From Deltaproteobacteria bacterium (GTDB lineage Bacteria > Myxococcota > Kuafuiibacteriia > Kuafuiibacteriales > Kuafuiibacteriaceae), in NCBI GenBank assembly GCA_016703535.1, contig JADJBV010000002.1:1178001-1242000 (forward strand): a DNA stretch of 64,000 nucleotides, read 5' to 3'. A program made the position numbers and the translations under genes. Below the pieces are notes generated by a model. It worked only from the letters and a program-made list of their open reading frames with translations. It did no database searches and had not been told where the DNA came from. Shown here one piece after another: positions 1 through 9,006 of the stretch (position 1 is the stretch's first letter; the number at the start of each line of letters is the position of its first letter).

Positions 1-28
1 CACCACCCACGGGCGAGACTTGTCAGCC

Positions 29-42
29 ACAACCATGGTTGT
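29..42. repeat. 14-bp perfect palindrome
   Basis: The sequence ACAACCATGGTTGT is a perfect inverted repeat lying just upstream of the first gene. The hexamer TGTCAG also occurs at 21-26 and 40-45. It could be an operator for the lipoprotein gene starting at 75, but nothing else in the window repeats it, so the function is a guess. Confidence 0.3.
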
Positions 43-74
43 CAGGAGGGAGCACCCGAACTACAGCCTGCAGG

Positions 75-365
75 ATGAAGCGCGGAGGGCCATCGCCTCG
101 GAGCACCATCATCGCCGCGATCGCGATGGCGCTGATCGCGGGGTGTTCTCCGTGTCCGAAGCCCGCTCGGGTCTGTGCGCCGGAGTTTGACGAAGACGCA
201 CCCTGTTGTCTGCAGGTGGTCTGTGGTGCGTGCCAGGTCTCGAGTGGGCCCGTGGCCAGCTGCGACGACGGAGAGTGGCGCTGCCGAAATGGGTATGAGG
301 TCGAGGATCGCTGTACGATGACGTCCACCACCCCCGCCGTCGCCTGCAACGTGCCACCGGGCTGA
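75..365 (+). CDS. Small cysteine-rich lipoprotein, unknown function
   Basis: This is a 96-residue protein. A basic N-terminus (MKRGGPSPRS) is followed by a hydrophobic stretch ending in the lipobox LIAGC, so it is predicted to be exported and lipidated. The mature part has about ten cysteines, including a CC pair and CGAC, which suggests a compact disulfide-bonded domain. The ATG at 75 was preferred over an in-frame TTG at 39 because the signal peptide begins there, although the ribosome site is weak. The family was not recognised. The next gene starts 57 bp downstream on the same strand and may be co-transcribed. Confidence 0.6.
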   Translation: MKRGGPSPRSTIIAAIAMALIAGCSPCPKPARVCAPEFDEDAPCCLQVVCGACQVSSGPVASCDDGEWRCRNGYEVEDRCTMTSTTPAVACNVPPG

Positions 366-422
366 ACAGACTGCGGCGAGGAAGGTTGGCGGTCTCCGCG
401 ACGCACGCGGCAGCGCCGAAGC

Positions 423-1121
423 ATGGTGGGTTCGCTTGCGGGTCCTCCTTCGAGGAGGCATCCTCGCCTCGTGGTGGGTCCGGAGACCTTTTTGCTCCTT
501 GGCCTGGTTGCGGCGGGCCTCGTTACCGCCGGATGGCGCGCATGGTCCGGACCCCGAGGAAACACCAGGCAACACCGCTGGCAGGGCCCAGATGCACTTC
601 GAGCGGCCCTGGAGATCGAAGCGGGTGGCGCCGACAGACGTCGTCGTGAGGACCTGCTGGTCTGCTCGGACTCCGGTCGCCCGGACGTCGAACGTGCCCA
701 GTCCCTGCGAAGGCTCTCCGCCTCCCTCCCCAAAGAACACCTCGGGCCCCTGCTTGGCTTGATGGGCTCGAGGTGTGGTGCCTTGACGTGCGCCGAGATC
801 TTTCGCCTGGCTCGATTTCACCCCTCACCCGGGGCGCTCGAGGGCGCAGCGATGGCCGTCATTGAAGAGACCGGTAGCGACACGCTGCGGCTGATGGCGG
901 TCGAAGCGCTGGGCGAGGTGGGCAGCGCGGTGGTCCGACCATTGCTCAAGCGCATCGCTGGCGATCACCACACCGGCGAAGTGCGGACAGCGGCGTCGAC
1001 GGCCCTGGCTCGCGTCGAGGCGCGCCTGGCCCGTCCTCCGCAGCTCGAGGGCGCCTTGAGTGTCCTTGAAGAGGCAGGAGCAGTCTCAGAACCCGCGGCG
1101 TCCACCCGTTCCACGCCGTAG
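423..1121 (+). CDS. Membrane-anchored HEAT-repeat-like protein
   Basis: This 232-residue protein has one N-terminal hydrophobic helix (about residues 21-40, ETFLLLGLVAAGLVTAGW) and then a helical region. From about residue 140 the pattern looks like HEAT or PBS-lyase HEAT repeats: AVEALGEVGSAVVRPLLKR is followed by a second helix pair with TAASTALARVEARL. Such repeats usually form protein-binding scaffolds; the partner is unknown. The exact start is uncertain because no good ribosome site is seen. The gene faces a convergent region that lacks a clear gene. Confidence 0.55.
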   Translation: MVGSLAGPPSRRHPRLVVGPETFLLLGLVAAGLVTAGWRAWSGPRGNTRQHRWQGPDALRAALEIEAGGADRRRREDLLVCSDSGRPDVERAQSLRRLSASLPKEHLGPLLGLMGSRCGALTCAEIFRLARFHPSPGALEGAAMAVIEETGSDTLRLMAVEALGEVGSAVVRPLLKRIAGDHHTGEVRTAASTALARVEARLARPPQLEGALSVLEEAGAVSEPAASTRSTP

Positions 1122-1482
1122 AAGCCCAACACCTACGCAAGTTGGTGAACAACCGGATGATCTCGATGTCGCTGTCGGTCCACAGCCACGGCCCCTGCGT
1201 CGGGGCCCAAGACGGCGATCCCCGGGTGCTCCAGGCGTTTCGCACCATCTTCAACGACGCCTTGCCCGCGGCGGCCAGCGAACTCCTTTTGGACTACGCG
1301 GTCTTGCGAAGGAAGGGGGTCGGACAGTTCACCGGATGGATGGCGACGCCGTCCAACACCACCTTCGAAGACGACCGCAGCACCAGCCGCGGGGCGGCCC
1401 CCAGTTTGCTCGTGCTCCACTTGGCCCGGCAGGCCCGCTCGCCATGGTGTGCGATCGATCCGGTGACCTGGGCACGGTATCG
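1122..1482. other. 361-bp gap between convergent genes; possible gene remnant
   Basis: No confident gene is seen here. On the minus strand, the frame of the neighbouring beta-helix gene stays open after its stop for about 60 codons, through peptides such as GSIAHHGERACRAKW and VVLDGVAIHPVNCPTPF. It meets one TAG at 1294-1296 and then continues through GPWLWTDSDIEIIRLFTNL. A plus-strand frame from 1142 is open too. The minus-strand frame with its single stop may be a decayed gene, but no family was recognised. Confidence 0.3.
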
Positions 1483-2640
1483 TCAGGGCAGGGTGATGGG
1501 GTTGGCGGCGATGGGGAGGGGCATCGGGGGGGTGCTGAGGTCGCCGGCCGGGGCGACGACCGGGGAGGCGGTCGCTTGCACCACCAGCTTGAGGGCGCCG
1601 TCGATCTGGTTGTTGCCGAAGTTCAGGTTGGCGCCGCCGCGATCGACGACCGCTTGAGCGCGGCCGTTGCCGGTCAACACCGAACGCTCCACGACCACGT
1701 CGCCGCTTTGGGCGAAGAGCCCGAGGCCATCGCCGATCTCGGCGGTCTCGACCACGTTGATCGAGATCCGGGTCAAGACGGTGTCGACCAGCTGACTGTC
1801 CCGGATGGCCAGACCTTGGCTGTCGATGCTGCCCAGCCCCACGACCCGGTTGTTGGCCAAGCGGCTGCCGTTGCCAACGCTGAGGCTGGGGGCGCCGATG
1901 GTCCCGCGTAGGCCTTGGGCCCAGACGCCTCGCTCTCGGCTGCCTTGGACGGTGGTTCCGTCGAGGATCGCGGTGGTGCCGGCGCCGTCGACGATCAGGC
2001 CGTAGTCGTTGTCGGTGAAGTTGGTGGAGATCAACTCGACGTGGGCGCTGCCGGTGGCCACCAAACCGATGCCTCCGCTCAGGCTCTGGGTGGTGCTGCC
2101 TTCGACGCGACAACCCTCCGCGCGCAACCGAGCGCCGTCGAGGATCACGCCGTTGTTGGAGCCGGAGATGGCGACGCCCGCCAACAACACCTGGCCGTTG
2201 GGCGTCAAACATCCTTGTTCTTCGCAGCGGATCTCGACCGCGGCCCGCCGAGCGTTGGCCAGGTCCACGGCGTTGATGGTGACCGGGGCGGCGTTGATCT
2301 GGAGCGCGATCAAGGATGGGCCGGTGAGGTCGAGGTCGGTGACCGTCACGTCGGCGGCCCGGATCGTGAGCGGGATGGTCTCGGCTGTGGCCACCAGGTT
2401 CACCTCCGCTTCGGCCACCGGGCCCAGGCCGATGCCGGAGGTGATCGCGAAGGGCCCGGTGTACACCCCCGACTCCAAACCCACACAATCCCCATCGACC
2501 GCCGCAGCCAAGGCGGCGCTGAGTTCGGCCGAGTCGGCGGCGATCCGGATCTGACCCGGACACTCGAGGCCCGGCGGAGCTTCGGCGCCGCAGGCCCAAC
2601 AGAGAGGCAAGGCCAAAAGGGCTTTTAGTCGAGGAAACAT
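1483..2640 (-). CDS. Right-handed beta-helix lipoprotein
   Basis: This 385-residue predicted lipoprotein has the signal peptide MFPRLKALLALPLCWAC, with the lipid-bearing cysteine at residue 17. The mature part is a long series of short beta-strand turns typical of a parallel beta-helix (pectate-lyase-like fold), for example ISGSNNGVILDGARL and STNFTDNDYGLIVDG. No catalytic site was recognised, so it could bind carbohydrate or simply be structural on the cell surface. The frame is open upstream to 2730, but the start at 2640 gives a clean signal peptide. The start overlaps the end of the upstream kinase gene by 16 bp, so the two are probably translated together. Confidence 0.7.
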   Translation of the reverse strand: MFPRLKALLALPLCWACGAEAPPGLECPGQIRIAADSAELSAALAAAVDGDCVGLESGVYTGPFAITSGIGLGPVAEAEVNLVATAETIPLTIRAADVTVTDLDLTGPSLIALQINAAPVTINAVDLANARRAAVEIRCEEQGCLTPNGQVLLAGVAISGSNNGVILDGARLRAEGCRVEGSTTQSLSGGIGLVATGSAHVELISTNFTDNDYGLIVDGAGTTAILDGTTVQGSRERGVWAQGLRGTIGAPSLSVGNGSRLANNRVVGLGSIDSQGLAIRDSQLVDTVLTRISINVVETAEIGDGLGLFAQSGDVVVERSVLTGNGRAQAVVDRGGANLNFGNNQIDGALKLVVQATASPVVAPAGDLSTPPMPLPIAANPITLP

Positions 2641-5600
2641 GGATGATCCTTCGGTGAAGAGGTGCGTTCGGCCCGGCCGCTTTGCCAGAAGAAAGGTGTA
2701 TCTCTCCAGATGGTTCGCAGTTCGTTGCACCAGCTGCGATCCAAGCTGTCGGGGCCGTAAAAGGCCTGGCCCAGGGCGCTGTGGGCCCAGACTTCTGGGC
2801 CGATCGACAAAGCGCTGATTGGGCCGTGCAGGCGCTGCGCTTCGACTCGGGTCAGGGTCTCCAACTCATACAGCTCGAACAGACCGTTTTGGTGGCCGGC
2901 CGCCAGGAGCCCATGGGCCAACGAAAGGCGGAGCACCGGGCTGGTGCCGCCGACGCCCACGTTGGCCGGGGCGCCGGGCCCGAGCCGCTCGACGGTGCCG
3001 TTTTCGTACCCCGCCCACAGGTGTTGTCCGTCGCTGGCCAAGGCGGTGACCCCGGGACCGGTCGGCAGCTCCAGCAAGATCGCCTGGTCGGCGTTGAGGC
3101 GTCGGGCCCGATTGCCGCTGGCGTAGAGGATGTGCACGCCGTCGACCGCCGCCGCTTGAACCGCGCTGGCCACCTCCAAGAAGGCGCCCCGGCCGTCGTA
3201 CCGCAGGAGGCGACCGTCGCTCCTGGCCAAACAACCGCGACCCCACACCCAGAGTTCGACCCCGCCCACCAAGGGTGCGCTGAAGCGCCGCTCCTCCAAG
3301 CTCCGATCCCAGGCCTCGAGGTGGGCGCCGTCGCTGAGGCAGATCGTATCGGCGTCGCTGGCGATCACCCAGGCCTCCGCCTGCCGAGCCAGGAGCTTCC
3401 CCGCCGCGCCCACAGCCCGGGGGCGATCCAAGGGCCGTCCGCCCAGATCGAAGCGGCGGACCGTGCCGTCATCACCTCCGCTCACCAACGTCGCGCCGTC
3501 GGGGGCAAAAGAGAGGGCGTTGACCTCTCCGGGGTGGGCCACGAACTCGAGCCGGCGGCCGCCGTCGGGGTCGACCATATGGACCGTGCCGTCGGCGCCG
3601 GCGCTCGCGATCCGGGCGCCGTCCGGCGAAAAGGCGACCGCGTAGACTCGGCCCTGGTGTCGCCCGATCACCTTGACCTCTTCGGTCGCCAGATCGAGGA
3701 CCCGAACCTCAGGATCGTAACCGACCACCGCCAAACGGCGGCCGTCGGGCGAAAAAGCCAGGCCGCGCACCGGCCCGGGGAGCTCCAGGATCACCCGGCT
3801 TTTCCCGGGCGATTTCGGATCCAACCAGCGGACGGTCTTGTCGGCGCCGCCGCTCACCAGCCCCTTGCCATCGGACGACCAGGCCACCGCGAACACCGGT
3901 CCTTGGTGCACGGCCCAGACGCCGAGGGCGGCCTGCCGCTCCGGATCCCAAAGGCGCACCGTCCCGTCGCTGCTGGCCGAAGCCAAACGTCGGGCCGCAG
4001 GGTCGAAGGCCACCGCGTAGACGCCGCCGCTGTGGCCGAGGAGGGGGGTCACGGGCCCGGGCTGATCGCGCCGCCAAAGTCGAACCTGGCGATCGAGGCT
4101 GGCGCTGGCGCCGTAGGGGCCCGCCATGGCCAAGCCGTAGAGGGTGCCCTGGGCCACCTCACCGAATCGCTGGGCCGCGCCGTCTCGCCAGCGCAGCACT
4201 CGGCGATCGTAGCCGGCCGACCACAACTCTCCGTCCGGTCCGTGGACCACCGCCGCCACGCTGTCGCCGGGGCCTACCGGTTCGGCGGCCGAAGGTTCCT
4301 TTCGCCATACCTTGATCGATCCGTCTTGGCCGGCGCTGATCACCCGAGCTTCGAACACCGCCAGGCCCCAGACGTTGCCCAGGTGGTGACCCAACTCGGC
4401 GAAGTCACCGCCGGCGAGGGGGAGCCGCCACAACTTTTGATCCGCGCCCGCGCCGTACAACCAGGGGCCCTCGACCCGGAGGCGTTCGATCGGGCCGACC
4501 CTCCTGCCGAGGGAAGTGGTTTGGCCGGTGGCGTCGAGGCGGAGGATCTCTCCGTTGTCGCGCCCCGCGATCAGGAAGTTTTGGTGGAGCACCAGGCTGA
4601 TCAAGGCCCCGGATCCCTCGGGTCCAAAGGCCTGCTCCACGGTGCCCGGGCCAAGCGCGTAACGCCGGGCCCGGCCGTCTCGATCGGCGGTGTAGAGGTG
4701 TTGTCCGTCGGGCGAAAATTGGAGTTCGTTGCTGACGGCCTGGGCCTCGAGGCGCCGGGGTGGGGTGTCGCCCTGGAGCGAATGGATCTGCAAATTACCT
4801 TGCACATCGGCCACCGCCAAAGAGGCGCCGCTCGGATCGAAGCCCAAGGCCGTCACCCGAGCCAGGCCGGTGAAGGCCCGGGCCGAACCGTCGGCCAAAC
4901 TCCAGACCCGCAGCTCACCGGACCAACTCGCCGAGGCCAGGTGAAGTCCGTCCGGCGCAAAGGCCAAGGCGATCACTTGGTCCCCGTGGCCCCGTAAACT
5001 CCTTACATTCAATAGATCGGCGTCGTAGAGGTAGATCGTGTGGTCTTGGGCCGCCACCGCGATCGTCTGGCCGTCCGGCGACACCACCAAGTCGTAGAGC
5101 CCGGTGCCCAAGTGAGCGCTGGCCAACAGGGGCGATCGCTCCAGCTGACGGCGCAACACCCGGGCCCCCGGGGCGTCGGCCAACTCCAAGGCGCTGCGCA
5201 GCTTGGCCCGGGCCTCTTGAGGTTTTTCGGCCAAAAAAGCGGATCGCGCGCCTTCCAAGAGGGCCCTCGCCGCCGCCGCTACAGCGCGCTTTCGTTCGGC
5301 CTCGGCCTCCTCCCGTTCGGCGATGGCGATCCGCCCGATCACAAAAAACGCCAGGGCCACCACGCCAAAACCGACGGCCGCGCCCAACAGACGTCGCCGC
5401 TTCTGTTCGGCCCGTCGACCCTCGAGCTGCAGCGAGGCCGAGAGGAACTTGGCCGCCGGCGCCGCCAACGGGAAGGCCCGCTCCGAAAGCACTCGCTGGG
5501 CCGAGTCGAGGCGCTGCCGATCCCACAAGGTACCTTCGGGCTGGCCCGAGGCCTGCCAACGTTCGGCCGCTCGCTCCAGCTCGTTGGCCAACTTCAGCGA

Positions 5601-6698
5601 GTCGTCGTCGAGGAGGCCGTCCAACACCTCCAACACCACACTTGCGGCGGGGCGATCGGCGGCGCGTTTTTCCAAACACCCGGCCACCAAGACCACCAAC
5701 CCCTCAGGCAAACCGACAGAGTTAGGCAGTGGCGGCGCCGGGCCCACTTCACAGACCTTCACCGCGTAGGCGATCGGCGAGGGCTCTCGATAGGGACGGC
5801 TCCCGCTCAGGAGCTCGTAGAGGATCACGCCCAAGGCCCAGACATCGGCGGCCGCGCCGACGGGCTCCTTCTTCCATTGTTCGGGCGCCATGTACGCCGG
5901 CGTGCCGCGTAAGGTGTCCCGGCCGTCGAGTTTGGTCTCGAACAAGGAGTGGGTGTCGCTGGGCTCGACCTTCACCAGCTTGGCCAAGCCAAAGTCCAGG
6001 ACCCGGGCCCGCCCGTCTTTGCCGAGCATCACGTTCTGCGGTTTGAGATCCCGGTGCAGCACCTGGTGGCGGTGGGCCTCGACCAAGGCGGCGGTGATCG
6101 CCCGGGCCAGCTGGAGCGCTTCGGTCAAGGGCACCGGCCCCCGATCGAGCCGGGCCCGCAAGGTTTCGCCCTCCACGTACTCCAACGCCAAATACGGACG
6201 ACCGCGGTAGCGACCGACCGAATGGATGGTGACCACGTGAGGGTGGTTGAAGCGGGCGGTCGCCCGGGCCTCGACCAAAAATCGCTCTTGGGCTTCGGGG
6301 GCGTCCAGGAGCCCTGGCGCGATCACCTTGAGCGCCACCTTGCGGTGCAGCTGCGTGTCTTCGGCCAGGTAGATCTCGCCCATGCCACCTCGGCCCAAGA
6401 GGCGCTCGATCTCGAAGTGATCGATGGGGTGGCCCACACCCAGCTCATCGCTGCTCGGGGGTTCGGCCGCCGACACCACCCGTCGCCCGGTCGAGCTCTC
6501 TTCTTTGGCCATGAAGGCCAGGAGTTGGCGACAGTCGGCGCAGTCGGCCAGGTGGCCCTCCAGCCGCGCCACCTCGTCCGGGGCCAAGGCACCGTCCAAA
6601 AAAGACAAGACCTCGTCTTCGTCCAGGCACTCCATCGGCGTCGAAGACCGAATGAGGGTAGGTGCCAGCGCCGCGCCGGACGGATCCTCCCCGCTCAC
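2625..6698 (-). CDS. Ser/Thr protein kinase with N-terminal zinc-finger and C-terminal WD40 propellers
   Basis: This is a 1357-residue transmembrane kinase. Residues 22-70 form an anti-sigma-like zinc finger (H49-x3-C53-x2-C56). Residues 95-360 are a Pkn-type kinase with the glycine loop GRGGMGE (102-108), K124, the HRD catalytic loop (215-217, then K219 and N222), DFG at 235-237 and the GTPAYMAPE activation segment. All key catalytic residues are present. A membrane helix spans about 437-460, and the rest (about 520-1330) is a run of WD40 blades such as ASASSDGTVRLWD, expected outside the membrane. The GTG start at 6698 follows a GGGGGA ribosome site 7 bp upstream. It lies 66 bp downstream of a sigma-factor gene, and the zinc finger suggests it binds or phosphorylates that factor (inference). 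Confidence 0.9.
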   Translation of the reverse strand: MSGEDPSGAALAPTLIRSSTPMECLDEDEVLSFLDGALAPDEVARLEGHLADCADCRQLLAFMAKEESSTGRRVVSAAEPPSSDELGVGHPIDHFEIERLLGRGGMGEIYLAEDTQLHRKVALKVIAPGLLDAPEAQERFLVEARATARFNHPHVVTIHSVGRYRGRPYLALEYVEGETLRARLDRGPVPLTEALQLARAITAALVEAHRHQVLHRDLKPQNVMLGKDGRARVLDFGLAKLVKVEPSDTHSLFETKLDGRDTLRGTPAYMAPEQWKKEPVGAAADVWALGVILYELLSGSRPYREPSPIAYAVKVCEVGPAPPLPNSVGLPEGLVVLVAGCLEKRAADRPAASVVLEVLDGLLDDDSLKLANELERAAERWQASGQPEGTLWDRQRLDSAQRVLSERAFPLAAPAAKFLSASLQLEGRRAEQKRRRLLGAAVGFGVVALAFFVIGRIAIAEREEAEAERKRAVAAAARALLEGARSAFLAEKPQEARAKLRSALELADAPGARVLRRQLERSPLLASAHLGTGLYDLVVSPDGQTIAVAAQDHTIYLYDADLLNVRSLRGHGDQVIALAFAPDGLHLASASWSGELRVWSLADGSARAFTGLARVTALGFDPSGASLAVADVQGNLQIHSLQGDTPPRRLEAQAVSNELQFSPDGQHLYTADRDGRARRYALGPGTVEQAFGPEGSGALISLVLHQNFLIAGRDNGEILRLDATGQTTSLGRRVGPIERLRVEGPWLYGAGADQKLWRLPLAGGDFAELGHHLGNVWGLAVFEARVISAGQDGSIKVWRKEPSAAEPVGPGDSVAAVVHGPDGELWSAGYDRRVLRWRDGAAQRFGEVAQGTLYGLAMAGPYGASASLDRQVRLWRRDQPGPVTPLLGHSGGVYAVAFDPAARRLASASSDGTVRLWDPERQAALGVWAVHQGPVFAVAWSSDGKGLVSGGADKTVRWLDPKSPGKSRVILELPGPVRGLAFSPDGRRLAVVGYDPEVRVLDLATEEVKVIGRHQGRVYAVAFSPDGARIASAGADGTVHMVDPDGGRRLEFVAHPGEVNALSFAPDGATLVSGGDDGTVRRFDLGGRPLDRPRAVGAAGKLLARQAEAWVIASDADTICLSDGAHLEAWDRSLEERRFSAPLVGGVELWVWGRGCLARSDGRLLRYDGRGAFLEVASAVQAAAVDGVHILYASGNRARRLNADQAILLELPTGPGVTALASDGQHLWAGYENGTVERLGPGAPANVGVGGTSPVLRLSLAHGLLAAGHQNGLFELYELETLTRVEAQRLHGPISALSIGPEVWAHSALGQAFYGPDSLDRSWCNELRTIWRDTPFFWQSGRAERTSSPKDHPCFLD

Positions 6699-6764
6699 TT
6701 CAATGTCCCCCTTGAGCCAAGATGCTGCCCCGAGGCCGAAGTCGCACCCCTTTTGCGGTCGCTG

Positions 6765-7685
6765 TCAAAGGTCGGGCGGCGACTCGGGATCGGTCTCCAA
6801 GATGCGCTGAATGGAGACGTCGAGTTGGCTCTGGATCAGCTGCATGATGCTGTCGAGTTCGGCCGGCCCCACCTTGATGCCGCGGATCAGCCGTTCCCGG
6901 GTCCCGTCCAGCAGCTCGGCCCGGACCTTCTCCAGCCAACGCGCCGCCGTGGTTCGGTGGACCCCGTAGATCACGCCCAGGTCGTCGATGCTCAGGCCGT
7001 CCACCAGCTGATAACGCAAGAGGGCCCGCTGCCGAGGGGCCAGGCCGGACAGGGCCTCTTCGAAGGCCACCTTAAACTCCCGCCGGTAGTGGGCCTTCAG
7101 GTAGGCCAACTCTTGGTCTTCGTTGGGGCTGATGGCTTCGGCCAAAAACCGATCGTCGGTCGGCACCTCCCGGTTGCCCTTGCGCATCAAGGCCAAGGCC
7201 TCCCGGGAGGCCACCACCTTGAGCCAACGGGAGAGCTCACCCCGGCCGGTGTAGCCGCCGATCTTGGGCGCCTGCCCGTCGGCCGCCACTAGGAGTTTGG
7301 TCCGGATCCGCTGCTTGATCTCTTCCCGCAGGGTCGGGCCGCCGGGGAAACGGCCCAACACCCGGTCCAACTCACCCACGAAGTGGGACTCCAGCGCCAA
7401 AAGCGCCGGCGGCAGGCCCAACAAACAACCGCAGGTCAGGTAGAGGGCCGAGGTGTCCAGGGCCTGGAGTTGCTCGTGCAAGTTACCTTGCGGTTCGAGG
7501 AGGCGCTCTGCAAGGTGGCTTGCAAAACGCTCCGGGGGGAGCACCAGCTCCGGCCAAGTTTGGTGCCCAACCTGATAGAGGTTCTGGAGCGCCGCCTCCA
7601 AAGTGGGATCGGCGTCACTTGTGGGCCGCGCGATGGCCGCCACGAAGGCCTGACCCATCCCAGACATGGCGCCGGATTGTGGCAT
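6765..7685 (-). CDS. ECF-like RNA polymerase sigma factor (Myxococcales family 1 type)
   Basis: This 306-residue protein has a C-terminal sigma region 4 (about 215-275): FEEALSGLAPRQRALLRYQL is followed by the helix-turn-helix LSIDDLGVIYGVHRTTAARWL. A region-2-like segment around 130-175 contains GYTGRGELSRWLKVVASREA. The long N-terminus (ALDTSALYLTCGCLLG, then ALLALESHF) matches the layout of the myxobacterial sigma-70 group known as TIGR03001 rather than a minimal ECF factor. It should direct RNA polymerase to a small regulon. The next gene downstream is the zinc-finger kinase, a likely partner. A second start at 7667 is possible. Confidence 0.8.
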   Translation of the reverse strand: MPQSGAMSGMGQAFVAAIARPTSDADPTLEAALQNLYQVGHQTWPELVLPPERFASHLAERLLEPQGNLHEQLQALDTSALYLTCGCLLGLPPALLALESHFVGELDRVLGRFPGGPTLREEIKQRIRTKLLVAADGQAPKIGGYTGRGELSRWLKVVASREALALMRKGNREVPTDDRFLAEAISPNEDQELAYLKAHYRREFKVAFEEALSGLAPRQRALLRYQLVDGLSIDDLGVIYGVHRTTAARWLEKVRAELLDGTRERLIRGIKVGPAELDSIMQLIQSQLDVSIQRILETDPESPPDL

Positions 7686-7701
7686 GCCCTGGGGTCAACA
7701 G

Positions 7702-8334
7702 CTACCGGTCGGTCAGCCAAGCCTTTAGCTCGGGCACCGTCTCTTTGGCCCAACGGGGTGACTTTCGCACCGCCAAGAAGCGCTCGTACAAGGTGTCCAG
7801 CAGCTCCCCGAGGCGTTCGGCCAACCAGAGCCGCTCCGTCAGCCGATCGTCGGCCTCGTCTTTGAGCAGGGCTGGCACCACCCCGGACTTGAGGTCGAAG
7901 TGTTCGGCGTCGAGGGTGACCTCGTAGACCTTTTCGTCGTGTTGGAGGCGCAGGCGGGCCCGGTGCACCAAAAGCCCCCGATCGATGGCGAAGCGCACCA
8001 CCTCCGAATACGCCGAGAGGTGGCCCTTGACCTCCAGCTCGGTCGCTTCTCCAGCCAAGCCCCGGAGGCTGAGTTTGCCGGCGAACAACACCGCGATCCC
8101 TTCACCGTCGAGTTCGGCCAGGTTTTCGCCGCCCCGAGAAGACCAGAGCAGCCAGGTCAAGAACTCTCGGCCCAGGTAGGCCCGGTTCCGGGCCAAGGCC
8201 TCGACGGCTTGGGCCTTGTCGACCTCGGCCAGATCCTTCTCTTCTTCGATGGCCTCGCCGTCGACGCCGATGTCGCCGCGCAAGAACTCCGACTCTTCCC
8301 GGCCGGCAGACTTCTTCTTGGCTTCACGAGGCAT
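7702..8334 (-). CDS. RdgC-like protein, C-terminal half (split gene)
   Basis: This 210-residue protein begins with a charged linker and then matches the C-terminal part of long-form RdgC proteins: LGREFLTWLLW, a core with ELEVKGHLSAYSEVVRFAI, and the terminal pattern ERLGELLDTLYERFLAVR. RdgC is a DNA-binding protein that restrains RecA in other bacteria. Here the fold is spread over two overlapping genes. This one has its own AGGAGA ribosome site (8344-8349) and an ATG 8 bases upstream of the preceding gene's stop codon, giving an 11-bp overlap. That favours a real two-subunit arrangement over a sequencing frameshift. The RdgC assignment rests on pattern recall, not a search. Confidence 0.6.
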   Translation of the reverse strand: MPREAKKKSAGREESEFLRGDIGVDGEAIEEEKDLAEVDKAQAVEALARNRAYLGREFLTWLLWSSRGGENLAELDGEGIAVLFAGKLSLRGLAGEATELEVKGHLSAYSEVVRFAIDRGLLVHRARLRLQHDEKVYEVTLDAEHFDLKSGVVPALLKDEADDRLTERLWLAERLGELLDTLYERFLAVRKSPRWAKETVPELKAWLTDR

Positions 8335-8962
8335 GGCGTTTGGTCTCCTGAGCGGTCTCTTCGCCGAACAAGGCGGCGGTGGGCGAAAGTTGATCGGCGG
8401 CGATCCCGGACGCTTCGGCCGAGGCGCCCGGAGAGGTGGACCGTAAGGTCAACCCCACCGACTCCTCGAGGGCGACGATCACCTCTTCCACCACCTTGCG
8501 GGAGGAGGCCCAGATCAACACCACCCCCGAAGCTTGGCTCCAGCTGACGTCGAAGGTCTTGCTGGAGATGAAGGCCCGCTTGCGCAGCTTCCGGACGATG
8601 ACCTCCTTCTCTTCGCTCCGCTCCTTTTTGCTGGGCGGCCGATTTTGTTTGGTCTGGAAGGCCTTGGCCCAGGTCTCCAGCTCGGCTTTGGCCTGGGCCG
8701 TGGGGACCCGCAAGGCGTCGATGCGCCAGGTCAAGATCACGTGTTCACCGAGCATGAAGCTGCTGGGGGCGAGTTCGGTGGAGTCGTGGTTCTCCACCTC
8801 GACCCAACCGGCGGAGCGATCTTCGTCTCCATCTCGGTCCAGGGGTTCGAAGGCCAACTTGCGCAGCCCGTTGGCCAAGGCGCGCCGGGGATCTTTGCCG
8901 CCCTTGCCGCCTTCGACGACGAAGTAGCGGGAGGCGGTGACCGCGCCCTTGTGGATTGGCAT
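8324..8962 (-). CDS. RdgC-like protein, N-terminal half (split gene)
   Basis: This 212-residue protein resembles the N-terminal half of RdgC. It has an early strand segment (GAVTASRYFVVEG), a middle signature with LTWRIDALRVPTAQAKAELE, a charged helix (PPSKKERSEEKEVIVRKLR) and then RAFISSKTFDVSWSQASGV, matching RdgC's 'tr.f.v.wd...g.l.i..' pattern. It would act on double-stranded DNA and recombination together with the overlapping downstream half. The ATG at 8962 follows an AGGGAG ribosome site; upstream in-frame codons to 8998 are unlikely to be used. The last 40 residues look like a flexible linker. Confidence 0.6.
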   Translation of the reverse strand: MPIHKGAVTASRYFVVEGGKGGKDPRRALANGLRKLAFEPLDRDGDEDRSAGWVEVENHDSTELAPSSFMLGEHVILTWRIDALRVPTAQAKAELETWAKAFQTKQNRPPSKKERSEEKEVIVRKLRKRAFISSKTFDVSWSQASGVVLIWASSRKVVEEVIVALEESVGLTLRSTSPGASAEASGIAADQLSPTAALFGEETAQETKRHAS

Positions 8963-9006
8963 GGCGGGCTCCCTACCCCGGTCCGCCCGCAAAGGCAAAA
9001 GGCGCT

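Noticed and set aside
2682..4997. A 771-residue plus-strand frame opposite the WD40 region of the kinase
   Set aside because: High GC leaves long antisense frames open. The kinase strand shows complete catalytic motifs and WD40 blades, while the antisense peptide shows no recognisable domain.
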